Shown: piece by piece, positions 7,738 through 14,354 of the stretch
How the letters are laid out: every line of letters begins with the position of its first letter
Position numbering within the stretch: position 1 is the stretch's first letter
IMG/VR virus record: IMGVR_UViG_3300029448_000226
Location: 1-31,378 of that record
Length of the DNA stretch: 31,378 nt
Origin: a virus
Reading direction: 5' to 3' (one strand)
Made by a program: the position numbers and the translations under genes
Notes under the pieces: model-generated
Database searches by the model: none
Told to the model about the DNA's origin: nothing
The model's input: only the letters and a program-made list of their open reading frames with translations

Positions 7738-8338
7738 TAAACTTATATGGTGTGTCATCTGTTGTCATATCAACAGTTACAGTATTACTTGCTGTTTGAT
7801 TAGGTATCTCTGTTCCTGTTGCTGACCTATGTAATCCAACTACTGTTGAACCACAAGCTTCTTCACTTCTAAATACAATTTGATTTAAATACCCATCATA
7901 AGGTGGAGTAAAAGCAAGAAGTTCATTCTGACCTGTTTGTGTAATTGGTCTTTCCAAGTCCCTTGCACTTAATGGTATCCAAATTTGGTCCTCATCATAA
8001 CTCTGATTAAATCCTGCATTTATTAAAAATCTAAATGTTGTGCTTGAGCCACCTGCTGTTTGCCAAGAACAAGTGCCATCACCATCTTCTCTAAGAAATT
8101 TAGTCCCCCCTGTTTCACCAGTAGATTTAATTCCTGTTCCTTCTATATCACCTGCTACTATTTCTTTGCCTTTGTAATACACTTCATTTTCTGATAATTC
8201 TATATTAGTTGTTTTATCACCTATTTTTAAAGTCTTTAAATGATTGTCAATAGGACTATCATCAGCAAGGGAAACCAAGTTTTTTAGCTTCCCTTGAAAA
8301 ACATTCTTTAATGCTTTTTTAATTGATGATATTGACAT
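7715..8338 (-). CDS. Fibre/spike-like virion protein, probably extended by +1 frameshift
   Basis: The zero-frame product is 207 residues. It has a helical start (MSISSIKKALKNVFQGKLKN), a short shaft-like part with TGETGGTKFLREDGDGTCSW, which is a linker often seen in phage fibre proteins, and a C-terminal beta-rich domain (LLAFTPPYDGYLNQIVFRSE). The zero-frame C-terminus stops abruptly. With the +1 shift at 7736-7741 the protein becomes 227 residues and gains a plausible final strand. Its start overlaps the preceding 50-codon gene as TAATG. It lies beside the lysis cassette but looks structural: a tail or head fibre. Confidence 0.6.
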   Translation of the reverse strand: MSISSIKKALKNVFQGKLKNLVSLADDSPIDNHLKTLKIGDKTTNIELSENEVYYKGKEIVAGDIEGTGIKSTGETGGTKFLREDGDGTCSWQTAGGSSTTFRFLINAGFNQSYDEDQIWIPLSARDLERPITQTGQNELLAFTPPYDGYLNQIVFRSEEACGSTVVGLHRSATGTEIPNQTASNTVTVDMTTDDTPYKFRHFNESF

Positions 8339-8490
8339 TACATAAACTTCTTTATTATTGGTTTTAACTTTTTAACAAGTTCATCATCTTTTTTTGATTT
8401 AGTTGTCTTAGCTATAATATCTAAAATCAAAAGCAATAATTTAACTCCACCTTTTTTAGCAATCCATTTGCCTAATAGTATCTGCAACAT
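8338..8490 (-). CDS. 50-residue hydrophobic/basic small protein
   Basis: The ORF runs from ATG 8490 to a TAA overlapping the next ATG at 8338. The product begins MLQILLGKWIAKKGGVKLLL, continues LILDIIAKTT, and ends in a lysine-rich tail (KKLKPIIKKFM). A hydrophobic stretch at about residues 16-27 could span or lie on a membrane. It is translationally coupled to its neighbours on both sides (TAATG). A role in lysis, as a holin accessory, is possible from context but not shown by sequence. Confidence 0.6.
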   Translation of the reverse strand: MLQILLGKWIAKKGGVKLLLLILDIIAKTTKSKKDDELVKKLKPIIKKFM

Positions 8491-8633
8491 TACTTACCTG
8501 CTATCTTTTTTATAAACCCTCTTAATGAAGTCCATAGCATATCATCATAAGGTGTTGCTGACAATGCAACTGCTTTATCTAATACTAAAATTACTATTGT
8601 TATTATTTCCCAGTTGTTTGTTAATAATTCCAT
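8490..8633 (-). CDS. 47-residue single-span membrane protein (holin candidate)
   Basis: ATG 8633 follows a GGAG Shine-Dalgarno and overlaps the upstream stop (TAATG); the TAA at the end overlaps the next ATG. The product begins MELLTNNWEIITIVILVLDK and continues AVALSATPYDDMLWTSL. Residues 9-18 plus neighbours form a short hydrophobic span, with an amphipathic helix and a basic end (FIKKIAGK). It lies in the small-protein cluster near the lysozyme. Holin or holin-accessory function is inferred. Confidence 0.65.
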   Translation of the reverse strand: MELLTNNWEIITIVILVLDKAVALSATPYDDMLWTSLRGFIKKIAGK

Positions 8634-8848
8634 TAGTTTAGTTCTCCTTTATCTATTAGTTCTATGTTATTTATCCATGCTTCCACATATTTTAATCTTT
8701 CATCTAATTCTTTAAATTGTGATTCTTTAAACACAGGTGGGTGTGAATCTTTCTTTAGATGTGCTACCATAATTTCAAGCTGTTCTATATATCTACCTTG
8801 CTTGTTAATAGCCTTCCACATTATTTCTTTTTCTTTATCTAAAGTCAT
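8633..8848 (-). CDS. Small coiled-coil protein
   Basis: The 71-residue product is charged and almost wholly helical (MTLDKEKEIMWKAINKQGRY, then IEQLEIMVAHLKK and ELDERLKYVEAWINNIELI). It has no membrane span. A GGTGGATAC ribosome site precedes ATG 8848. It overlaps the end of the preceding 33-codon gene by 14 bases. It sits within the run of small lysis-region genes; its function is unknown. Confidence 0.65.
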   Translation of the reverse strand: MTLDKEKEIMWKAINKQGRYIEQLEIMVAHLKKDSHPPVFKESQFKELDERLKYVEAWINNIELIDKGELN

Positions 8849-8936
8849 CTTGATGTATCCACCCTTTATCTATTAATATTATACCACCAAAAAAAACAAT
8901 ACTAAATCCTATTGCAAATAAAATTACTTTAATCAT
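8835..8936 (-). CDS. 33-residue single-span membrane peptide
   Basis: ATG 8936 overlaps the stop of the upstream gene (TAATG). The product starts MIKVILFAIGFSIVFFGGII and ends LIDKGWIHQDDFR. Nearly the first 22 residues form one membrane span and the short tail is charged. Size and setting suit a small holin or antiholin-type peptide, but the sequence alone does not decide this. Confidence 0.6.
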   Translation of the reverse strand: MIKVILFAIGFSIVFFGGIILIDKGWIHQDDFR

Positions 8937-9244
8937 TAGTATTTTTTGTTATCATTTTTTTCTTGCATTCTTAAAAACTTTTCTCTTAAACCATTTCCTG
9001 ATAACTTTGCTATTACTTCTACTAATGTCTTGTAAGAATTTTCAATACCTTTTAATTCTAATTGCATCTTTTTTTGTTGATTAATTAATTGAACAACTAT
9101 ACCTTCTAATCTTGAAAATGATTCTCTTAATTCTCTTGTAAGTTCATCTTGTATAAACTTTGTTGATTTCCATATATAGAAAGCCATAGCAATAGAACCA
9201 GCTACTGCAATACCATATCTATCTAATATTTGAAACCAATCCAT
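8936..9244 (-). CDS. Holin-like protein: N-terminal membrane span plus coiled coil
   Basis: The 102-residue product starts MDWFQILDRYGIAVAGSIAM, with a membrane span at about residues 11-25, then a long charged coiled coil (ELTRELRESFSRLEGIVVQL, INQQKKMQLELKGIENSYKT). This N-terminal-span and coiled-coil plan is that of BhlA-type holins. It lies in the same cluster as the lysozyme. Its ATG overlaps the stop of the metallophosphoesterase gene (TAATG). The holin assignment is an inference from architecture. Confidence 0.55.
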   Translation of the reverse strand: MDWFQILDRYGIAVAGSIAMAFYIWKSTKFIQDELTRELRESFSRLEGIVVQLINQQKKMQLELKGIENSYKTLVEVIAKLSGNGLREKFLRMQEKNDNKKY

Positions 9245-10440
9245 TATACTATTACCTTAAATATTGTTTCACCTTTGTTAATCTTGTTTAAACTCTTTGC
9301 ATTGTATGCTTCTAATGATTCATCTATATCATACATATCATCATCATAGTTTTGCAAATCTATTTTTATACCATCTCTATTGCCATTTTTATAAAAGACA
9401 TAGCAGTTCTGTGATGCTCTGCCTGATAATCCTAAACCTTTTTCACTATAATCATTACTTCCTACCATACTACTGCTTCTACTAAAATTATCTCCTACTC
9501 TTGCACTATGAACATGTCCAAATATAACATAGTGTATTTTAGTTCCTCTTGCACTATATCTGCCCATAATCTGTGTTACACTTGTATCTAATCCTTTTTT
9601 AATTGAACCATTACCATGTAATAACAATAAATTTTGTCCTGCAACCTCTACTACCATTTCAGTAGGGTCACCTTGTATAAAGTTTACTTTACTATCTCTA
9701 AATAAATATTCTAATGTCTTAAATATAGTAAAATCATAATTATCAGATGCTAACATTTTACTCCAGCCCCAGTCTTTCTTAACTCTTGATTCATTGCCTG
9801 TAACTGCTGCAACTGATACATTAAAGTGTTTGTTTAACTCTAAAATAATCTGTTGAAATATATCTACTGCTAAGAATGTAGCCTTTGCTCTATTAGTAGC
9901 CATAGATAATAATTCATCTAATCTTCTATCACTATTTAACAAATCACCTGTCATTGCTATAAGTATGTTGCTTACATCTTGTGATTTAAAGAAAGATATT
10001 GCCCTTTTAACAAAGTATTTACATCTTTTAGACATAACCTTAAAGTCATACTTATTATGCTCTAAATCTACAAGTTCATTTGCATGTATATCAGAAAATT
10101 GTATAACACCACAAGCCTTGCTTGTTTGTTTATGTGATTTAGTTAGCTTACTTAGTTTATAGTTGTCAAAAATCTCTGCTAATTTGTTATTGTATTTAGA
10201 TATTGCATTTTCTATTCTTGCATATTCTCTAAATGACTTTCTTTCAATTCTGTTTAAATCTTGAATGGATTGTTTTTGTTTGGCTAACTTAACATTTGCC
10301 CTTAGTATATCTGCATCATCAGGTGATAATGGATATATTGTTTTGTGATTACACTTTTTGCATTTATATCTTTGTCTACCTCTGTGCCAACCTTCTTTAC
10401 CCAGTTGTAAACTAAAGCAATTAGGACAAACAAGTTCCAT
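9244..10440 (-). CDS. Metallophosphoesterase with N-terminal transposase-like zinc ribbon
   Basis: The 398-residue product has an N-terminal four-cysteine zinc ribbon (C5, C8, C27, C30; CPNCFSLQLGKEGWHRGRQR) of the InsA/IS1-like type, with the RQRYKCKKC signature. A helical linker (residues ~40-105) follows. Then comes a calcineurin-like phosphoesterase core: D117-x-H119 (FSDIHANE), G165-D166, G215-N216-E217, H275 in LLHGNG, and G308-H-V-H311. The metal-binding residues are thus present, but the usual GNH is GNE, so the catalytic histidine is missing or replaced. It could act on nucleic acid or nucleotides, directed by the zinc ribbon. It is embedded in the lysis/structural operon between two holin-like genes; its role there is unknown. 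Confidence 0.8.
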   Translation of the reverse strand: MELVCPNCFSLQLGKEGWHRGRQRYKCKKCNHKTIYPLSPDDADILRANVKLAKQKQSIQDLNRIERKSFREYARIENAISKYNNKLAEIFDNYKLSKLTKSHKQTSKACGVIQFSDIHANELVDLEHNKYDFKVMSKRCKYFVKRAISFFKSQDVSNILIAMTGDLLNSDRRLDELLSMATNRAKATFLAVDIFQQIILELNKHFNVSVAAVTGNESRVKKDWGWSKMLASDNYDFTIFKTLEYLFRDSKVNFIQGDPTEMVVEVAGQNLLLLHGNGSIKKGLDTSVTQIMGRYSARGTKIHYVIFGHVHSARVGDNFSRSSSMVGSNDYSEKGLGLSGRASQNCYVFYKNGNRDGIKIDLQNYDDDMYDIDESLEAYNAKSLNKINKGETIFKVIV

Positions 10441-10446
10441 ATATAT

Positions 10447-10644
10447 TTATTCCTTTATAAAATACCCTAAAACACTTGCAATAACAAATGTGATTCCTGA
10501 ACCTATACCTACAATTCTTGATATATTAGATTCTGCTTTATTTAATCTACCATTTACTTTTTCTAAATGTTTATAATTTGCATCAACTTTTTCTTTAATG
10601 TATTCAAGATGTGTAAGAACCACCTCTGTGTCTTTTTTATTCAT
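10447..10644 (-). CDS. XhlA-like small membrane protein (holin candidate)
   Basis: The 65-residue product has an N-terminal coiled coil (THLEYIKEKVDANYKHLEKV, then NGRLNKAESNIS) and a C-terminal membrane span (IVGIGSGITFVIASVLGYF) followed by IKE. This is the reverse of the neighbouring N-terminal-span protein and matches the XhlA/haemolysin-type holin plan. It directly follows the lysozyme gene, whose end overlaps its ATG by 4 bases (10641-10644). It is the best-placed candidate for the holin or its partner. Confidence 0.6.
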   Translation of the reverse strand: MNKKDTEVVLTHLEYIKEKVDANYKHLEKVNGRLNKAESNISRIVGIGSGITFVIASVLGYFIKE

Positions 10645-11042
10645 AGACTTCTTATAACCTCAGATAATTCTTTTGCTCTTCTTGGTGTTTGTTTTGCCCA
10701 TAAAGAATCAAGCATTTCTACTGATGCTTCTTCATATTGTTCTGTTTCTAATAAATATATTGTCTTTTTAAATTTACTAAAGCCTGATAATCCAAGCTGG
10801 TAACACATATTAATAACTACTTCTTTAGCTTCTTGTGGTGAAGTATGATACCATTCAAACTTCTTACTAATCTTAGATTCTAACTCTGCAATCTTTTGTA
10901 TTAGTATTTGTTCTGCTATATCTTCAGTTATTTCTAAATCCTTAACTGCAAAGCCATATCCTATTGTATCATAACCTTCTGTGCATTGATATACTGTGGA
11001 CCTAAATCCTTCATGCTTTTTAATTTGGTTTAATAAACTCAT
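10641..11042 (-). CDS. T4-type lysozyme (endolysin, GH24 muramidase)
   Basis: The product is 133 residues from ATG 11042, which overlaps the upstream stop as ATGA; a TTG at 11060 is a poorer start. With this start the catalytic glutamate is E11, followed by C20 and T26 (HEGFRSTVYQCTEGYDTIGY), the same numbering as T4 lysozyme E11-D20-T26. The usual Asp20 is replaced by Cys; Glu-Cys-Thr triads occur in some phage endolysins and Cys at this position supports activity in T4. The TIGYG motif is intact. It cuts the MurNAc-GlcNAc bond of peptidoglycan. No signal or SAR sequence is visible, so it needs a holin for release. It implies a Gram-negative-type host. Confidence 0.9.
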   Translation of the reverse strand: MSLLNQIKKHEGFRSTVYQCTEGYDTIGYGFAVKDLEITEDIAEQILIQKIAELESKISKKFEWYHTSPQEAKEVVINMCYQLGLSGFSKFKKTIYLLETEQYEEASVEMLDSLWAKQTPRRAKELSEVIRSL

Positions 11043-11275
11043 TCTTCTGAAGAAGTCCAAGCACTCTTAGCAAGTTCTGTTAATATCTCACTATGATTAT
11101 AAGTAGTTAATCCATCAAAACAACTTGGAGTATCACCTTCAAACTTTAATATAGCCTTACTTCCATCTAATGTTTTTCTTAGTGTAGCCATAGATGTTTG
11201 CATTGCATTTACTATCATTTCATCTGTTATATCAGATACATTTACTATAACCCATTTTCTATTAGAATAATCCAT
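11039..11275 (-). CDS. Small conserved phage protein, unknown function
   Basis: The 78-residue product begins MDYSNRKWVIVNVSDITDEM, with a central KAILKFEGDTPSCFDGLTTY and a helical C-terminus. It looks like short proteins I associate with marine phage structural operons, placed after a LamG-type protein, but I cannot name a family. It is coupled to its upstream gene by TAATG and to the lysozyme by ATGA. A virion or tail-fibre accessory role is possible. Confidence 0.6.
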   Translation of the reverse strand: MDYSNRKWVIVNVSDITDEMIVNAMQTSMATLRKTLDGSKAILKFEGDTPSCFDGLTTYNHSEILTELAKSAWTSSEE

Positions 11276-12357
11276 TATGGTGTATCTCCCTCTATATCAG
11301 TAGCAGACATATTATTCATAATACCTGCATTATCACCTACTTGTTGCACAGAAACATTGTCTATTGTTGCTTCTAAATCACCTGTTGCTCTTCTAAATAT
11401 GAACCTATTAGTAGTTGTTGCAATTAAATACACACTTTCATTTGTATATGTTCCTGCTGAATAAGTGTATTGAAAATCTGCATTTGTTCCTAATTTTACC
11501 TCACCACTTGTTACAACTAAATCAAATGTCATTTTATATACTTTTCCAACAGTTCCCACATCTTGATATATAAAAGTATCAGCATCTAAATCTAAGGTGG
11601 CTTGTCCACTTGATATAGTTGCACCTGAGCCTGATTTAACCCAATCAGAATCAGCATCAAATGTTCCATTTGTAATTAAATTATTTCCTAATGTAATATT
11701 TGTTTCATCACCTATAAGTGCATATTCATCTAAAGAACCATCACCCATTCTATACCAAGCCTTTAAATTGCCTGATGCTACACCTTCTTTGTGATTGTAA
11801 GGTTCTCTACCATTGTATATGGTTTTAACTTGATTAATGGTTAATGCTGAGTTGTATATAGCTACTTCTGATATGTTACCATTAAACTCACCTGTTCCTG
11901 CTGCACCTTTTCTATTAGCAATATAAAAATTAGAAGTAAAAGAATCTAATCCATCAGCAACAGAAGTGCCACTACCCTCTAACACTCCATTAATATATAG
12001 TTTTACTTCTAAGCTATCTATAACAACTACTGCTAAATACCATTTATTAATATCAAGTGTTGTTGTATAAAGATTGGAATCTGCATTATCAATATCAGCT
12101 ATAACTTTAAATGTAGAACTACTAAATTTAATCCCAAATCCATCACTTGTTGATTGATAAAAATTCCATACAAAAGCATTACTACTTGCTGCAAGGTCTG
12201 CTGCTTTAAACCAACAAGAAACTGTAACATCATTAGTTATTCCTTCATTACTTGCTACAAAAGATGTATCTACATAATCATTAGTGCCATCAAATGCTAA
12301 AGACTTTTCATCTCTGAATACATCACCAGTTGTTGTAATTCTGCCCTTAGCAAACAT
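11275..12357 (-). CDS. LamG/concanavalin-fold fibre protein with carbohydrate-binding-like C-terminus
   Basis: The 360-residue product starts with a LamG (Laminin_G_3-type) domain: KSLAFDGTNDYVDTSFV, VTVSCWFKAADL, KWYLAVVVIDSLEVKLYING and NISEVAIYNSALTINQVKTI are its typical strands (residues ~18-185). A second beta-sandwich follows, beginning NNLITNGTFDADSDWVKSGS and ending ATIDNVSVQQV (residues ~225-340), which has the layout of carbohydrate-binding modules (CBM_4_9). Together they suggest a virion surface protein that binds sugars: receptor binding or decoration. It lies between the capsid and lysis genes and is coupled at both ends by TAATG. Confidence 0.75.
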   Translation of the reverse strand: MFAKGRITTTGDVFRDEKSLAFDGTNDYVDTSFVASNEGITNDVTVSCWFKAADLAASSNAFVWNFYQSTSDGFGIKFSSSTFKVIADIDNADSNLYTTTLDINKWYLAVVVIDSLEVKLYINGVLEGSGTSVADGLDSFTSNFYIANRKGAAGTGEFNGNISEVAIYNSALTINQVKTIYNGREPYNHKEGVASGNLKAWYRMGDGSLDEYALIGDETNITLGNNLITNGTFDADSDWVKSGSGATISSGQATLDLDADTFIYQDVGTVGKVYKMTFDLVVTSGEVKLGTNADFQYTYSAGTYTNESVYLIATTTNRFIFRRATGDLEATIDNVSVQQVGDNAGIMNNMSATDIEGDTP

Positions 12358-12863
12358 TAATCTTTTACCACACCAAATCTAAAAACAATATCTTCACCTG
12401 AGCCAATAACAATATCACCACCACTTGCATTAACTACACCAAAATATAATTGTTTCATTGTAGAACTTGCTTGTAATACTACTCCAATATTACCTTTGGT
12501 GCAAACTTTACAACCACCAATATCTATCCAATTAGATAATTCTACAATAGTTAAGCTATTATCACCTTCTGCATCAGTAGCATTAATTGCACTACCTACT
12601 GTTCCTAAATCAGTTCCACCACCTTCACTAAATATAACATATATAGTTCCACCTGTGTCTGATGTATCTATTGCAGTTATAGATTGTAAAATACAAGTTC
12701 CACCTTTTACTGCAACTGCATTGTTGATTGTTTCTTGCTCTGCCATTAAATCACCATTTTGATAAGTTGCTTCTGCAATATCAGGTGCTTTAGTGATTAA
12801 ATCAACTTCCATCTTGTTTAACTTCTCAACTACTGCATATTTTCTTAATTGTGTTTCTGCCAT
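12357..12863 (-). CDS. Virion-associated protein, unknown
   Basis: The 168-residue product has a helical start (MAETQLRKYAVVEKLNKMEV) and a beta-rich remainder (GTCILQSITAIDTSDTGGTI, NIGVVLQASSTMKQLYFGVV). It begins at ATG 12863 with a strong Shine-Dalgarno (AAAGGAGAATCAAA). It lies two genes after the capsid and just before the LamG protein, so it may be a decoration or adaptor protein. No family is recognised. Confidence 0.55.
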   Translation of the reverse strand: MAETQLRKYAVVEKLNKMEVDLITKAPDIAEATYQNGDLMAEQETINNAVAVKGGTCILQSITAIDTSDTGGTIYVIFSEGGGTDLGTVGSAINATDAEGDNSLTIVELSNWIDIGGCKVCTKGNIGVVLQASSTMKQLYFGVVNASGGDIVIGSGEDIVFRFGVVKD

Positions 12864-12890
12864 TTTGATTCTCCTTTAAGGTTGGCTACC

Positions 12891-12905
12891 ATGAACAAGG
12901 TTCAT
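12891..12905 (-). other. Small hairpin in the leader of the 168-residue protein gene
   Basis: ATGAAC (12891-12896), loop AAG, GTTCAT (12900-12905) is a perfect 6-bp inverted repeat with a 3-base loop in the 48-base gap. No T-run follows, so it is not an intrinsic terminator. It may be chance or an mRNA stability element. Confidence 0.3.
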
Positions 12906-12911
12906 AATAAT

Positions 12912-13088
12912 TTATTTATCTTCTTTTTTATCTTTCTTAGATGCTTTCTTAGCTTCTTTCTTAGGCTTCTCTGCCTTGATTTCATTGCCTTTAGCATCAC
13001 ATTCAGTAAATCTTTCTTTTAATGAATTAATATCATGATTAGGTGTAACCTTGATAATTGTTCCATTTGCTTTTTTAAAATATTCCAT
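12912..13088 (-). CDS. Small lysine-rich protein after the capsid gene
   Basis: The product is 58 residues from ATG 13088, preceded by AGGAG; a TTG 24 bases further upstream is not preferred. It has a short beta-type N-terminus (MEYFKKANGTIIKVTPNHDI), then helix, and a C-terminal run of K, E, A (EKPKKEAKKASKKDKKEDK) likely disordered. The gene follows the capsid gene across a hairpin. It may be a head or head-tail protein; no family is recognised. Confidence 0.6.
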   Translation of the reverse strand: MEYFKKANGTIIKVTPNHDINSLKERFTECDAKGNEIKAEKPKKEAKKASKKDKKEDK

Positions 13089-13107
13089 AAATTTTTTCTC
13101 CTGTTGT

Positions 13108-13136
13108 AACAAAGGGCAGTTTTACCTGCCCTTGTT
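13108..13136 (-). terminator. Strong hairpin after the capsid gene
   Basis: AACAAAGGGCAG (13108-13119) pairs with CTGCCCTTGTT (13126-13136), giving 11 bp with one bulged A and a 6-base loop. The core 8 bp (AAGGGCAG/CTGCCCTT) are perfect. On the coding strand it is not followed by a good T-run, so it may be a weak terminator, a processing site, or a 3' stabiliser that raises capsid mRNA relative to downstream genes. Confidence 0.5.
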
Positions 13137-13150
13137 ATTATGATTATCTA

Positions 13151-14029
13151 TTAAGAAACATCAGATAAGATGTAAACACCAAATGCATCATGGATTTCTA
13201 TTTCTTTCCAAAATCCAGTAGCAACATATTCTGTTGTTCTAAATGAAGCATTTCTTTCTGTTTCTATTCTCATTAATCCTTCAGGTCCTATTGCAAGTCC
13301 TAAAGCACCTTTTGAAAATGCAAAACCAGCAGCATCACCACCAGAACCTACATCTTCATTGATTTGATCTGACCAATAAACATTAAATCCAGCTATTGTT
13401 CCAACCATACCATTTACTAATTTAGATTGAGATAGTGGATTATCTGCTTGTGTTCCTGCTGAAGGGTCTACTAACAATCCTGATAGACCTTTTGCACCCC
13501 ATACTTGCTTAGGTGATAACACTAAGTTATATGGAAATGGAGCACCTGCTGCTCTTAACTGCCTCATTGAACCAAAGATATGATCTAATGCTAAAGCAGT
13601 TCCTGCTGCACATTCTGTTTGTGAGAAAGCAGTTCCTAATGCTGTTAAATCTGCATCAAGTTTAGCTGATACTGCATTACCTAAAACATCACCAACATTA
13701 CCTGTATAATCTTCAGCACTACCCATAGCTGCTAAATCAGATACATCTGTTCTAATAACATGCTCTGATACTAAAGCAGTTTTAGCTGCTGTATCAATAG
13801 ATGTCATTGTAGTGTAATCTGCACCATCTGTTGCTGCACCAACATCACTTGAAGCAATCTTAGTATAATCAACAAATTGAACTGTTAAAGCACCTTTTGG
13901 ACATTGTCTTGAAGTTATTAGTGGTAACATCACATTAGCTTTGTTAAATGCAACTACTGCATCACCTATAATAGTTCCTACACCACCTACAACTCTTCCT
14001 GCACCTGTATCACTTACTTGATCTGCCAT
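13151..14029 (-). CDS. Major capsid protein
   Basis: The 292-residue product lies after scaffold and a small head protein. It has HK97-fold-like sections: an N-terminal arm with glycines (GAGRVVGGVGTIIGDAVVAF), a central DLTALGTAFSQTECAAGTAL then SMRQLRAAGAPFPYNLVLSP section resembling an A-domain with NLVLSP, and a C-terminal ERNASFRTTEYVATGFWKEI strand region. This is a short capsid protein with no visible protease-processed delta domain; scaffolding is supplied by the separate 188-residue protein. A strong Shine-Dalgarno precedes the ATG (AAAGGAGAGTATC). It is the most alanine-rich protein here, as expected of an abundant virion protein. Confidence 0.85.
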   Translation of the reverse strand: MADQVSDTGAGRVVGGVGTIIGDAVVAFNKANVMLPLITSRQCPKGALTVQFVDYTKIASSDVGAATDGADYTTMTSIDTAAKTALVSEHVIRTDVSDLAAMGSAEDYTGNVGDVLGNAVSAKLDADLTALGTAFSQTECAAGTALALDHIFGSMRQLRAAGAPFPYNLVLSPKQVWGAKGLSGLLVDPSAGTQADNPLSQSKLVNGMVGTIAGFNVYWSDQINEDVGSGGDAAGFAFSKGALGLAIGPEGLMRIETERNASFRTTEYVATGFWKEIEIHDAFGVYILSDVS

Positions 14030-14087
14030 GATACTCTCCTTTAATCATTATGTCTTTCAACTGCATAAAGCCTTCATTTTGACATAG

Positions 14088-14354
14088 CTATTTATTTTTT
14101 TTTGCTTGTTCATAAGGCTTTCTTAATGTTCCTTTACCAAATCCACCAAAGTAACCAAAAGACTTAGATATAGACTTACCTTCAGCTTGGTTATTTGCCC
14201 TTGTTTCCATTTCATCAATGTATTCATCATAGGACATCTTACCATTCTTATATCTAACATCTACATCACCATCTTTTTGTGGCTTTAATTCCATATCATT
14301 CTTAGGGTCTAAATCTTTACCTAATAACTTGCTATGTTTTTTATTCAAAGCCAA
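14088..14354 (-). CDS. Small head-region protein, unknown
   Basis: The 88-residue product is basic and flexible. It starts MALNKKHSKLLGKDLDPKND, has an acidic helical middle (YDEYIDEMETRANNQ), then a glycine/aromatic-rich SFGYFGGFGKGTLRKPYEQ end. It overlaps the end of the scaffold gene by 14 bases and precedes the capsid gene, so it is probably a head assembly or internal head protein. No named family is recognised. Confidence 0.6.
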   Translation of the reverse strand: MALNKKHSKLLGKDLDPKNDMELKPQKDGDVDVRYKNGKMSYDEYIDEMETRANNQAEGKSISKSFGYFGGFGKGTLRKPYEQAKKNK

